Positions 5,567 to 13,018 are shown, numbered from the stretch's first letter. The stretch is DNA of 16,068 nt from DAOUTY01 sp964453665 (GCA_964453665.1 CAYVQT010000067.1:1-16068), one strand, 5' to 3'. The notes: generated by a model not told the origin, from the sequence alone. Numbers and translations: made by a program.

Positions 5567-7342
5567 ATGCAGACGCTTATATGGCGGAAGTCTACCAAGC
5601 GAGCAAATCAAACGATGGTAGAAGACCAATGGGCCTCTAATCTAGGCGATCTGGTATCAACTACGCCAGGGCTTGAACTTGAACAGGGTGAAGCAAAACA
5701 GAGTCAGCCTAGTACTACATGGATTTGGGACCGCAATAAGCAGACCTGGGTAGAAACAAATGAAGCGCCTGTCATAGAAGAACACTTAAGCGCCAATAGC
5801 ATTGCATCCACTGAACTTAAAACACCACCCCAGCCACCCGCTACCCAAGCTTCAGGTAATCACAAGATTGGATGGCCGAAGTCTGCACGGAAGCTGCTCC
5901 CCACAAAAGCCTCTTTAGTACATGTGATCGACTCAGTGGCCTTGAAAAGCAAAGCAGTAGAGCCAAATGGGGCCGAGGCTGCCATGCCAATACCAGCTGA
6001 TTATGAAGCGACTTCAATTATTTATGACACGAAGGTGGAATCCGAGGAATTTCCGATACGGATAATAGGAAGTGATGGAGAGCAAATACAGAGCATCCTG
6101 GGTCGGGTTAGTGATAAGGCGGTGGAAATAAAGGAGAAGCTGGATAGACAAGCGCTCGTTGCTAAACATGAAGTCGACAGGGATTTTCTTAATGAAATAG
6201 CAGTCGCTGAGCGGCGAAGTCAGGATGCTATCGCAGCAATTGAGGAGAACTCCAAGGCTCGAGCAGAGAACATTATCGCTACACTTGAAGAGAAGGCCAG
6301 GGTTCGTATTGAGGCCGTTATCGCGCGGGCGAAAGATAAGGCCAATGAAGAAGCTAAGAGTATTATCGCGCAGGCGGAAGAGAAAGCCGGGGCACAAGCA
6401 GAAATCATTATCGCTACGACGGTGGATAAGGCCAGAGAGCTAACTGAGAAGATTATCGCGCAGACGGAGGAGAAGGCCGGGGCACGAGCAGAGATTATCG
6501 TCTCTACGACGGAGGATAAGGCCAGAGAGCTGACTGAGAAGATTATCACTCAGACGGAGGAGAAGGCTGAGGCACAAGCCCAGATTATTATCTCTAAGGC
6601 TGAAGATAAGGCCAGAGAGTTAGCTGAGAAGATTATTGCGCATGCCGAAGAAAAAACTGAGGTAAGAGCGGAGATTATCATCTCTAAGGCCGAGGATAAG
6701 GCCAGAGAGCTAGCTCACAAGATTATTGCACAGGCCGAAGAGAAAGCTGAGACTCAGGCAGAGAATATTCTCGCTACGCTGGAGGAGAACGCCAGAATAC
6801 AACTGGGGAGGATTGCCTCGCAGGCCGAAAAGATCTATCACCAGAGCATATCGGCGGCAGAGAATCAGGCTCAGCACCCCCTCAAAGCAGAAGAGGAAAG
6901 GGCAACAGTTGTCAAGTCTCCGTTCGAGAAGTTCGCCAAGCCGATGCAGGTACAGCCCCTCCGTAGTGAGGAGAGCGATCGCAAGGAGAGGTCCGTACCT
7001 TACGAGGGCACAGCAGTACTGGTGATCTCGCCTCCTGTAGATGTAGGTAAAATGCAGAAAGCTCTGAATAGGCTGGCAAAGCTGCAAGATATCAAAATCC
7101 TGGACCTGGATGGTTCAGCAGGCAGAGGTGTCACAATTAAGCTCTTCTCGCGAAATCTCGCCCGACTCCCAAGTATACTTGTATCCCTGCCTGAAGTAGA
7201 GAAAGTCTCAGACCTGCCGAGTAAAGTTAACAAGATATGCTATAGCCAGCGATTATGCCCCGGGCAGCGAAGTGGAAATGAACAGCCTGTCAAACGGCTC
7301 CTGGTAACCCTGGAGAAGCAAACTACATACATTGAAGATTGA
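5567..7342 (+). CDS. Repetitive coiled-coil protein with C-terminal alpha/beta domain
   Basis: I do not recognise this 591-residue protein. It has no signal peptide or membrane helix. The N-terminal 200 residues look mostly disordered, with a short tryptophan motif, TWIWDRNKQTWVE, near residues 49-61. Residues 227-421 are thirteen exact consecutive 15-residue units with consensus [DE]-K-A-x3-A-E-x-I-I-x3-E, alternating two types (DKARELTEKIIAQTE and EKAGARAEIIVSTTE). It is therefore a long charged helix, probably an oligomeric coiled coil. Residues about 481-545 (AVLVISPPVDVGKMQKALNR...) look like a small alpha/beta, ferredoxin-like domain with a beta-alpha-beta pattern; a Cys-containing tail follows. 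The helix resembles DivIVA or F-type ATPase b-subunit stalks in composition, which may only be convergence. I chose the ATG at 5567 because GGGAG (5556-5560) is 6 nt upstream; the preceding TTG is less likely. A structural or scaffolding role is an inference. Confidence 0.8.
   Translation: MQTLIWRKSTKRANQTMVEDQWASNLGDLVSTTPGLELEQGEAKQSQPSTTWIWDRNKQTWVETNEAPVIEEHLSANSIASTELKTPPQPPATQASGNHKIGWPKSARKLLPTKASLVHVIDSVALKSKAVEPNGAEAAMPIPADYEATSIIYDTKVESEEFPIRIIGSDGEQIQSILGRVSDKAVEIKEKLDRQALVAKHEVDRDFLNEIAVAERRSQDAIAAIEENSKARAENIIATLEEKARVRIEAVIARAKDKANEEAKSIIAQAEEKAGAQAEIIIATTVDKARELTEKIIAQTEEKAGARAEIIVSTTEDKARELTEKIITQTEEKAEAQAQIIISKAEDKARELAEKIIAHAEEKTEVRAEIIISKAEDKARELAHKIIAQAEEKAETQAENILATLEENARIQLGRIASQAEKIYHQSISAAENQAQHPLKAEEERATVVKSPFEKFAKPMQVQPLRSEESDRKERSVPYEGTAVLVISPPVDVGKMQKALNRLAKLQDIKILDLDGSAGRGVTIKLFSRNLARLPSILVSLPEVEKVSDLPSKVNKICYSQRLCPGQRSGNEQPVKRLLVTLEKQTTYIED
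6245..6829 (+). repeat. 90-bp tandem repeats encoding 15-residue helical units
   Basis: The reading frame repeats every 45 bp at protein level and every 90 bp at DNA level. The block GATAAGGCC recurs at 6335, 6425, 6515, 6605 and 6695, exactly 90 bp apart, and GATAAGGCCAGAGAG is identical in the last four. Similarity is highest between about 6425 and 6720, pointing to recent duplication within an older 45-bp array. Every unit keeps the frame. Confidence 0.9.
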
Positions 7343-7870
7343 AACCGGTACAGCGTGCGCCCGCTATACAACACCAGCATATCCTGAACAGATCAACTTC
7401 TATACTGACACCATGCAACAAGAACCACTAAAAGGCGTATTGTTAATTCAGTAAAAGCCGCTTTACTCATTACTGCCTGAACGCTTTTAACCGAACTGAA
7501 GACCACCCGCAACAGCCTCGCAGGAAATGCTTTTTTTACCAGCAGGCACAATTTACCTGTCTTACATTCCTTACTAAATACCGCTTATATCGAGGCAGAA
7601 TTCCGTAAATCTATGAATCAGGCAGTTGGCTCAGGAGTATACTGACTCGACCCAGCAGCCCATGCATTTAGCATACCGATTAGAACCTGCTCAAATTAAT
7701 TTGGCATACTTTGCGTTTAACAGGTCTGCCGGGTTCTCGCTCTCCACGCCTTTACGAATCCCCGCAGATCATATTGTTAATTTTCATCTATGCCTTTATC
7801 ATGATTGACTCTGGCGCACTATAGAATTAGAATTGTACACTGTAACAGAGCTATTGAGGAAAACGCTAAC
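7343..7870. other. Intergenic region before kor operon
   Basis: This 528-bp AT-rich stretch has no convincing gene. A perfect 6-bp inverted repeat, AGTAAA (7450-7455) and TTTACT (7462-7467), could fold. A run of seven T at 7532-7538 follows only a weak stem, so a terminator for the coiled-coil gene is not clear. An open frame at 7626-7808 lacks a binding site and recognisable content. The kor promoter sits at the right end. Confidence 0.55.
7805..7833 (+). promoter_or_regulatory. Sigma70-type promoter of the kor operon
   Basis: TTGACT (7805-7810) and TAGAAT (7828-7833) are separated by exactly 17 nt, and each box matches consensus at five of six positions. Transcription would start near 7840, about 30 nt before the korD ATG. 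Confidence 0.6.
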
Positions 7871-8107
7871 ATGAGTTCCAGGCAGACAGAGAAGGGTATA
7901 AAGGGATATATTGAAGTCGACCAGGAGCTTTGCAAGGGCTGTCATATCTGTATTTCCTTCTGCCCGAAGGGCGCTATCTCTCTATCAGATAAGTTAAATG
8001 CCAGCGGCTATTTGACAGTCCTTTTCGATGATAGCGGCGATTGTACAGGCTGCGCCATCTGTGCGATTGTATGTCCCGAAGTGGCAATAGAGGTTTATCG
8101 TGGCTAA
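7871..8107 (+). CDS. korD: 2-oxoacid:ferredoxin oxidoreductase, delta (ferredoxin) subunit
   Basis: This 78-residue protein is a 2x[4Fe-4S] ferredoxin-type subunit that carries electrons from the thiamine-bound reaction centre to external ferredoxin. Two full cluster motifs are visible: C21-x2-C24-x2-C27-x3-C31-P and C58-x2-C61-x2-C64-x3-C68-P. Length and layout match KorD/VorD/PorD subunits. The ATG at 7871 has GAGGAAA at 7857-7863, 7 nt upstream. An in-frame extension upstream to 7805 overlaps the promoter and is rejected. The gene is first in a four-gene operon and overlaps korA by 8 bp, implying translational coupling. The substrate specificity (2-oxoglutarate, branched-chain 2-oxoacid or pyruvate) cannot be fixed from this subunit. 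Confidence 0.9.
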   Translation: MSSRQTEKGIKGYIEVDQELCKGCHICISFCPKGAISLSDKLNASGYLTVLFDDSGDCTGCAICAIVCPEVAIEVYRG

Positions 8108-9167
8108 AGTTCTCATGAATGGTAATAGCACCATTGGTGAGGCAGCCATAAGGGCTGGCTGCCAGTGTTATTTTGGATATCCCATCACACCTCAAAACGA
8201 ACTGACCGAGCACATGGCTACACATCTAAGCAGAAAAAGGGGGTGCACTTTTATTCAGGCGGAAAGCGAGATATCGGCTATAAACATGGTATATGGAGCA
8301 AGTGTGGCCGGTGTAAGGGCTATGACTTCGTCTTCGAGTCCCGGAATCAGTCTGAAGCAAGAAGGGCTCTCCTATCTGGCGGCCTGCGAACTTCCCGCTG
8401 TTATCGTCAACATGTCCAGAGGCGGACCGGGATTGGGAAGCATATCAGCTTCTCAGTCAGACTACTTTCAGGCTACCCGTGGTGGAGGCCACGGTGACTA
8501 TCGGACAATAGTTTTAGCGCCATCATCGGGACAGGAACTGGCGGACCTCACCCACCGCGCGTTTGACCTCGCCGACAAATATCTAATACCCGTTATCATC
8601 CTGGGAGATGCCATGCTCGGGCAGATGATGGAGCCGGTGGAATTCAAACATGAAGCCCCCGAGGAATTGCCAATCAGAGCCGACGCATTAAGGGGAGCCA
8701 AAGATCGCCCGAGCAGAGTAATTAAAACATTCACTTCAAAGCCAACTGAGCTTGAGGAGATAAACTGGAGTCTTTTCCGCAGATATCAATTGATCAAGAG
8801 ACAAGAAACAACTTACGAGACCTTTCTGGTTGAAGACGCCGAGCTAATAATCGTTGCTTTCGGGATTGCGGCACGGATAGCCAAAGGAGCAATTAAGACA
8901 GCGCGTTCGAATGGTCTGAAGGTAGGAATGCTGAGGCCGATTACTCTATGGCCATTTCCCTCAGATAAAGTGCAGGAGTTGGCCAAGAAGACAAAATACT
9001 TCCTTGTCTTTGAAATGAATATGGGCCAGATGATAGAAGATGTTCAATTAGCGCTGGAAGGTAAAGGCGAGGTATTTTTCCACGGCAGGCCGGGAGGAGT
9101 AATTCCAACCCCCAGCGAGGTTTTTCTAATGGTCTCGCGCCTTTGTTACCAGAAAGGTTTGAAGTAG
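8100..9167 (+). CDS. korA: 2-oxoacid:ferredoxin oxidoreductase, alpha subunit
   Basis: This 355-residue subunit (COG0674 type) supplies the pyrimidine-binding domain that works with the beta subunit around thiamine diphosphate. Recognisable blocks are GYPITPQNEL (26-35), IQAESEISAINM (52-63), TSSSSPGISLKQEG (76-89), and RGGPGLGS (107-114). A second domain covers roughly 245-355, with the characteristic VGMLRPITLWPFP. The enzyme converts a 2-oxoacid and CoA to acyl-CoA, CO2 and reduced ferredoxin, and can run in reverse for CO2 fixation. Automated annotation often calls such proteins VorB or KorA; both fit. The start is GTG at 8100, supported by AGAGG six nt upstream inside korD. korB begins 4 nt after the stop. 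Confidence 0.92.
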   Translation: MAKVLMNGNSTIGEAAIRAGCQCYFGYPITPQNELTEHMATHLSRKRGCTFIQAESEISAINMVYGASVAGVRAMTSSSSPGISLKQEGLSYLAACELPAVIVNMSRGGPGLGSISASQSDYFQATRGGGHGDYRTIVLAPSSGQELADLTHRAFDLADKYLIPVIILGDAMLGQMMEPVEFKHEAPEELPIRADALRGAKDRPSRVIKTFTSKPTELEEINWSLFRRYQLIKRQETTYETFLVEDAELIIVAFGIAARIAKGAIKTARSNGLKVGMLRPITLWPFPSDKVQELAKKTKYFLVFEMNMGQMIEDVQLALEGKGEVFFHGRPGGVIPTPSEVFLMVSRLCYQKGLK

Positions 9168-9171
9168 CAAA

Positions 9172-9927
9172 GTGAGAAAAGTATATTCCCGGCCCAAGTC
9201 ATTAAAGAGAAATCCCTTTCATTACTGCCCGGGATGCGGACATTCGGTTATCCACAGGCTTATAGCCGAGGTGATCGATGAGATGCATATACATGATAGT
9301 GTCGTCGGTATCCCACCGCCCGGGTGTTCGGTCTTCGCCCACCACTATTTCGACATAGATATGGCGGAATCGGCCCATGGCAGAGAAGCGGCTGTTGCAA
9401 CCGGCATAAAGAGGACAGCTCCCGATGTTATCGTTTTTACCTATCAAGGAGATGGTGACCTTGCCGCAATCGGTACCGCCGAGACTATACATGCCGCTAA
9501 CAGAGGGGAAAGAATAACCTCTATCTTTATTAACAATGCCGTATATGGAATGACCGGCGGCCAAATGGCCCCGACCACCCTCCTGGCCCAAAAAACCACG
9601 ACTACACCTTACGGACGCGATGTGCGCATAGAGGGGTATCCTATCAAAATGAGCGAAATGCTGGCCTTGACCAGAGGCGCGGTGTATATAGAGCGCACCG
9701 CGGTGAACTCACCGGCCAACATCAGGAAGTCAAAAAAGGCTATCCGCAAGGCTTTCCAGGCTCAAATCGATGATCTTGGCTATTCACTGGTGGAAATACT
9801 ATCCCCCTGCTCTACCAACTGGAGGATGAGTCCACTGGAATCGTGGCAGTGGATCGATGAAGTGATGACCAAGGAGTTTCCACTGGGAGTGATAAAGGAC
9901 TTAACCGGGACAGGCGATGTTGATTAA
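9172..9927 (+). CDS. korB: 2-oxoacid:ferredoxin oxidoreductase, beta subunit (TPP-binding)
   Basis: This 251-residue subunit holds thiamine diphosphate and Mg2+. The TPP motif is GDGDLAAIGTAE (93-104) through INNAVYGMTGGQ (120-131), where GDGD and N121/N122 bind Mg2+ and diphosphate. An N-terminal CPGCGH motif (19-24) and GIPPPGCS (C52) are conserved in the KorB/VorA class, as is SPCSTNW near the C-terminus. The length is typical of the short beta subunits of the 2-oxoglutarate/isovalerate class. The start is GTG at 9172, just after the korA stop, and has only a weak binding site (AGAAAGG, distant), so translation may rely on coupling. The 3' end overlaps korC by 11 bp. Confidence 0.93.
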   Translation: MRKVYSRPKSLKRNPFHYCPGCGHSVIHRLIAEVIDEMHIHDSVVGIPPPGCSVFAHHYFDIDMAESAHGREAAVATGIKRTAPDVIVFTYQGDGDLAAIGTAETIHAANRGERITSIFINNAVYGMTGGQMAPTTLLAQKTTTTPYGRDVRIEGYPIKMSEMLALTRGAVYIERTAVNSPANIRKSKKAIRKAFQAQIDDLGYSLVEILSPCSTNWRMSPLESWQWIDEVMTKEFPLGVIKDLTGTGDVD

Positions 9928-10447
9928 AACAATCTTCGCAGGATTCGGAGGTCAGGGCGTCCTCTCTATGGGACTTAACCTTGCTCAAGCGGCAATGCTT
10001 GAGGGGAAATACGTCACCTATCTGCCTTCGTACGGTGCCGAAGTACGCGGAGGTACCGCCAACTGTACCGTAGCGGTATCGGATGAAGAGATAGCATCAC
10101 CGGTCGCCTCTTCTCCTGAGTTCATCGTAGCCATGAATCAGCCATCCATGATCAGATTTCAGAATCAGATCGAGTCTGGCGGTCTGTTCTTCGTTAACTC
10201 TTCTTTAATAGAAGCCGAATTCACCAGGGGTGACATTGACGTTGTAGAGATACCGGCAAACAGTATCGCTGAAGAACTGGGCAGTCCGAGGTCAGCCAAC
10301 ATGGTGATGCTGGGAGCATTCACCAGGAGAAGCAATCTCGTCTCTCTTTCCAGTGTTATTGAAGCGCTAAAAAACACCTTGAAGAATAAGCAAAAATTGA
10401 TCGCTGTCAATAAAAAGGCGTTACAGGCAGGATATGACTTACTATAG
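9917..10447 (+). CDS. korC: 2-oxoacid:ferredoxin oxidoreductase, gamma subunit
   Basis: This 176-residue subunit (COG1014) completes the complex and is thought to contribute to CoA binding. The family motif FAGFGGQGVLSMG (7-19) and the block LPSYGAEVRGGTANC (36-50) are clear. SPRSANMVMLGAF (about 123-135) is also typical. The length matches stand-alone KorC subunits. The ATG at 9917 lies inside the end of korB (11-bp overlap), so the two are translationally coupled. It is the last gene of the tight D-A-B-C run; the tandem-ACT gene follows after 91 bp with its own likely promoter. No strong terminator is seen after the stop. Confidence 0.92.
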   Translation: MLIKTIFAGFGGQGVLSMGLNLAQAAMLEGKYVTYLPSYGAEVRGGTANCTVAVSDEEIASPVASSPEFIVAMNQPSMIRFQNQIESGGLFFVNSSLIEAEFTRGDIDVVEIPANSIAEELGSPRSANMVMLGAFTRRSNLVSLSSVIEALKNTLKNKQKLIAVNKKALQAGYDLL

Positions 10448-10454
10448 TTCAAGT

Positions 10455-10512
10455 TTGAAATTCCGGTGTTATGTCATCCCATGGTACAATCCCACCACAT
10501 GTAGAATTTCAA
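10455..10512 (+). promoter_or_regulatory. Extended -10 promoter bracketed by inverted repeat
   Basis: TG-N-TACAAT (10482-10490) is an extended -10 element with no clear -35 box. It lies between two perfect 9-bp inverted repeats, TTGAAATTC (10455-10463) and GAATTTCAA (10504-10512), 40 bp apart. The arms could be operator half-sites for a looping regulator, or a hairpin in read-through mRNA from korC. Either would set expression of the ACT gene at 10539. Confidence 0.4.
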
Positions 10513-10538
10513 GCCTGAATGCCGGATAGGAGCAAATT

Positions 10539-10970
10539 ATGTGCTTAAAACAAATTTCCATTAGTCTGGACAATTCGCCAGGTCAGTTCCTGGCTGTGAG
10601 CGAGTGTCTGGGTGCTGAAGGGATAAATATCAGGGCCATTTCAGTGGCCGACACATCCGACGTTAGTACCGTAAGATTTGCAACGGATAACCCTGAAAAA
10701 ACTGCCAATGTACTGAGAAGCCATGCTTACAGCGTGAAAGAGACCGACGTATTAGCAGTAGAGGTCCCCGATCATCCCGGCGGTCTTCAGGCTGTCCTCA
10801 AGCCGCTAAAGGCAGCCAACATTAATGTCCACTATCTATATCCCTATCTGGGGAGGGGAGAGAGCGGACAGCCTATAATCATCGTAGGTGTGGATAAAAC
10901 CGAAAAGGCGCTGGAGGTATTGAAAAAGAACTGGGTTCATACCTTTGGAAAAGAGATATATGCCCTATGA
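10539..10970 (+). CDS. Tandem ACT-domain protein (COG4747-like)
   Basis: This 143-residue protein is two ACT domains and nothing else. The first runs from about residue 3 to 68 (ISISLDNSPGQFLAVSECLGAEGINIRAISVAD), the second from about 70 to 138 (VLAVEVPDHPGGLQAVLKPLKAANINVHYLYPY). Both show the ACT pattern of strand, helix and the glycine at the strand-helix turn (SPGQ, HPGG) that forms the ligand pocket in amino-acid-binding ACT domains. The family has no known catalytic activity; such proteins often sit next to 2-oxoacid or indolepyruvate oxidoreductase and acyl-CoA ligase genes. A role sensing amino acids and tuning the neighbouring kor complex is an inference. The ATG at 10539 has AGGAG (10528-10532) 6 nt upstream. 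Confidence 0.85.
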   Translation: MCLKQISISLDNSPGQFLAVSECLGAEGINIRAISVADTSDVSTVRFATDNPEKTANVLRSHAYSVKETDVLAVEVPDHPGGLQAVLKPLKAANINVHYLYPYLGRGESGQPIIIVGVDKTEKALEVLKKNWVHTFGKEIYAL

Positions 10971-11036
10971 TAAAACCCGTCCCCCTATTGGGCCGCTATT
11001 TCCTAAATCTTCGTCACCCCCGTCTATCTTAGTAGC

Positions 11037-11064
11037 TTGACAGCCTTCAATTGAACATTATACG
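11037..11064 (+). promoter_or_regulatory. Promoter of the cysK-cysE operon
   Basis: A perfect TTGACA (11037-11042) is followed after 16 nt by TATACG (11059-11064). A start near 11071 leaves a leader of about 200 nt before cysK. Confidence 0.5.
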
Positions 11065-11070
11065 TGTCAG

Positions 11071-11273
11071 TAATCCGTTAAAACAAACTCACGTCACTCG
11101 AAGTAACCTTTGAAGCTCTCCGCTAGAGGGTGATATGGTACTTACGCACTGCCCGACCCAGCTCGGCATCGCACCGAATAGCCCATCCGGGTCAGGCGCA
11201 GTTCGCGGATGCATCAGACAACCCGAGTAAAATTTATTTGAAAGAAAATGAAAAACTGAGGAGAGTGTATCGG
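11071..11273 (+). promoter_or_regulatory. Structured leader of cysK with small ORF
   Basis: The leader can fold: TGCCCGACCC (about 11150-11159) pairs with GGGTCAGGCGCA downstream through two single-base bulges, and an inner TCGG/CCGA stem nests in the loop. It also contains a 31-codon ORF (11135-11230). It does not match a riboswitch class that I can recall, including SAM-I, T-box or cobalamin. The structure is a by-eye reading only. Confidence 0.3.
11135..11230 (+). CDS. Possible 31-residue leader peptide upstream of cysK
   Basis: The ATG at 11135 is preceded by AGAGGG (11125-11130), 4 nt away. The peptide starts MVLTHCPTQLGIAPNSPSGS and ends VRGCIRQPE, with TAA at 11228-11230, 43 nt before cysK. 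It contains two Cys codons, so control of cysK by Cys-tRNA-dependent ribosome stalling is conceivable. Nothing else supports translation. Confidence 0.25.
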   Translation: MVLTHCPTQLGIAPNSPSGSGAVRGCIRQPE

Positions 11274-12206
11274 ATGTTAAAAATAGCCGATGACATCACC
11301 CAGCTAATCGGAAATACGCCTCTTATCAGGTTAAACAAAATGGCACAGGGATTGGGCGCCCACGTCGTGGCAAAGCTTGAATCCTTCAATCCCTGCGGCA
11401 GCGTAAAGGACAGGATAGGCGTATCTATGCTCAAAGCCGCTGAGGAGGCAGGTCTGATTCAAAATGACACGGTTATAATTGAGCCCACCAGCGGCAACAC
11501 GGGAATCGGCCTGGCATTCGCCTGTGCGTCCAGAGGCTATAAACTGCTTCTAACAATGCCCGATACGACGTCCATAGAGCGAAGGCAACTACTGTCAGCT
11601 CTAGGCGCTGAATTGGTATTGACACCCGGATCAGAAGGGATGCGAGGTGCAATTGACAAGGCTGAAGATTTAACTGGGCAGAACGATAAAAGTTACATGC
11701 CACAACAATTTAAAAATCCCGCTAATCCCCGGGCTCATAGAGAAACTACAGCGGAGGAAATATGGCGGGACACCGAAGGACGAGTAGATATTCTGGTTTC
11801 CAGCGTGGGTACTGGAGGGACAATTACCGGCGTCGCTGAGGTTATCAAGTCAAGAAAGCCGGAATTCAAGGCAATCGCCGTTGAGCCCGCTGAATCTCCG
11901 GTTCTCTCAGGCGGCAAGCCCGGCCCTCACAGGATCCAGGGCATCGGCGCCGGATTCGTGCCCGATGTATTGCGATTAGACCTGATCGATGAAATAATCA
12001 AGGTCACCAGCGAGGATGCCGCGGAAACGGCACGCAGATTAGCCATAGTGGAAGGAATACTGGCAGGTATATCGTCTGGGGCGGCTATATGGGCGGCCCT
12101 GGAGGTTGCCGCCAGAGCAATAAACAGGGGCAAGCTCATTATTGTGATTTTACCCGACACAGGAGAGCGCTATCTAACTACCCGGCTCTTTCAAGAGCAA
12201 ACCTGA
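11274..12206 (+). CDS. cysK: Cysteine synthase (O-acetylserine sulfhydrylase)
   Basis: This 310-residue fold-type II PLP enzyme makes L-cysteine from O-acetylserine and sulfide. The PLP lysine is K45 in NPCGSVKDR. The substrate loop EPTSGNTGIGLA spans 70-81, the phosphate-binding loop SVGTGGTITG 177-186, and QGIGAGFVP (222-230) and PDTGERYL (294-301) are also diagnostic. The length equals typical CysK; there is no C-terminal CBS domain, so it is not a cystathionine beta-synthase. The ATG at 11274 has GAGGAG (11258-11263) about 10 nt upstream; an open extension back to 11130 runs through the leader and is rejected. cysE follows after 22 nt, and the two gene products commonly form a complex. 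Confidence 0.96.
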   Translation: MLKIADDITQLIGNTPLIRLNKMAQGLGAHVVAKLESFNPCGSVKDRIGVSMLKAAEEAGLIQNDTVIIEPTSGNTGIGLAFACASRGYKLLLTMPDTTSIERRQLLSALGAELVLTPGSEGMRGAIDKAEDLTGQNDKSYMPQQFKNPANPRAHRETTAEEIWRDTEGRVDILVSSVGTGGTITGVAEVIKSRKPEFKAIAVEPAESPVLSGGKPGPHRIQGIGAGFVPDVLRLDLIDEIIKVTSEDAAETARRLAIVEGILAGISSGAAIWAALEVAARAINRGKLIIVILPDTGERYLTTRLFQEQT

Positions 12207-12228
12207 GGGTAAAAACGAGGAGGTTGAA

Positions 12229-12963
12229 TTGTTCAATACCTTCCGAGAGGACATTGGGGCTGCTCTGGCTAGAGACCCCGCGGCTAGGAACAAATTTGAG
12301 GTGCTTCTCTTCTACCCTGGAGTACATGCCTTGCTGTTTCACAGACTTGCTCATTATCTCTGGGGACATGGACTGCGCCTGCTCGCCCGTTGCGTTTCTC
12401 ACACGGCTCGATTCCTGACAGCAATCGAGATTCATCCCGGCGCTGTTATCGGCAGAAGGTTTTTCATCGACCATGGCGCGGGGGTGGTGATCGGGGAAAC
12501 TGCTGACATTGGCAACGATGTGTTGATGTATCAAGGTGTAGTCCTTGGCGGGACAACCCTTGAGAAGAAGAAACGCCATCCAACCATCGGTAATAATGTT
12601 GTTATCGGCTCGGCAGCGATATTGCTCGGGCCTATCACAGTGGGCGATGGGTCAAGAATCGGCGCAAATTCCGTCGTAGTAAGATCAGTGCCCCCGGGGT
12701 CTGTCGTAGTCGGTGTTCCCGGTCGCATAGTAGGAGGCCGACAGGAATCAGTCATGGACCTAGAACACGGGAATCTGCCTGACCCGTTTAGCGAAGCCGT
12801 CCGGCTTATTCTGGAAGAACAAACACGACTGGTAGAGCGCATAAAAAAACTGGAGGAATCCTGCGGCCTAACGGCCGCGGTAGATGAACTGGCCGAAAAG
12901 ATAGGTGAGATTGAGAAGGCCTTTACCGACGGCGAGGGGACACAAGACGAGGAAACACATTAA
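12229..12963 (+). CDS. cysE: Serine O-acetyltransferase
   Basis: This 244-residue enzyme acetylates L-serine with acetyl-CoA to O-acetylserine, the CysK substrate. It is of the short, EpsC-like form: a brief helical N-terminus (1-65) followed by a left-handed beta-helix of hexapeptide repeats (about 66-165). The catalytic Asp-His pair is D81-H82 in FIDHGAGVVIGET, and H117 in KKRHPTIG is the second family histidine. The C-terminal part (about 187-244) is a charged helix likely to form a coiled coil; many short CysE proteins end soon after the beta-helix. The start is TTG at 12229, with GAGGAGG (12217-12223) 5 nt upstream. The canonical C-terminal isoleucine that docks into CysK is absent here; the protein ends DEETH. 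Confidence 0.94.
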   Translation: MFNTFREDIGAALARDPAARNKFEVLLFYPGVHALLFHRLAHYLWGHGLRLLARCVSHTARFLTAIEIHPGAVIGRRFFIDHGAGVVIGETADIGNDVLMYQGVVLGGTTLEKKKRHPTIGNNVVIGSAAILLGPITVGDGSRIGANSVVVRSVPPGSVVVGVPGRIVGGRQESVMDLEHGNLPDPFSEAVRLILEEQTRLVERIKKLEESCGLTAAVDELAEKIGEIEKAFTDGEGTQDEETH

Positions 12964-13018
12964 GAATTGAAACAGGAGATCTCGTCAGCCCCTCTCTCAG
13001 CACAAACAGACCAGACAG

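Noticed and set aside
6220..6549. 109-codon minus-strand open frame with repeats
   Set aside because: It mirrors the tandem repeats of the coiled-coil gene; the repeat makes several frames open at once.
6245..6829. CRISPR array
   Set aside because: The regular 90-bp spacing is continuous coding repeat with no variable spacers.
7626..7808. 60-codon plus-strand open frame
   Set aside because: No ribosome binding site or recognisable domain; it runs into the kor promoter.
11071..11273. Known riboswitch or T-box upstream of cysK
   Set aside because: The GGGTG segment near 11128 recalls a T-box, but the conserved T-box sequence and a following terminator are absent, and no SAM, cobalamin or TPP core is seen.
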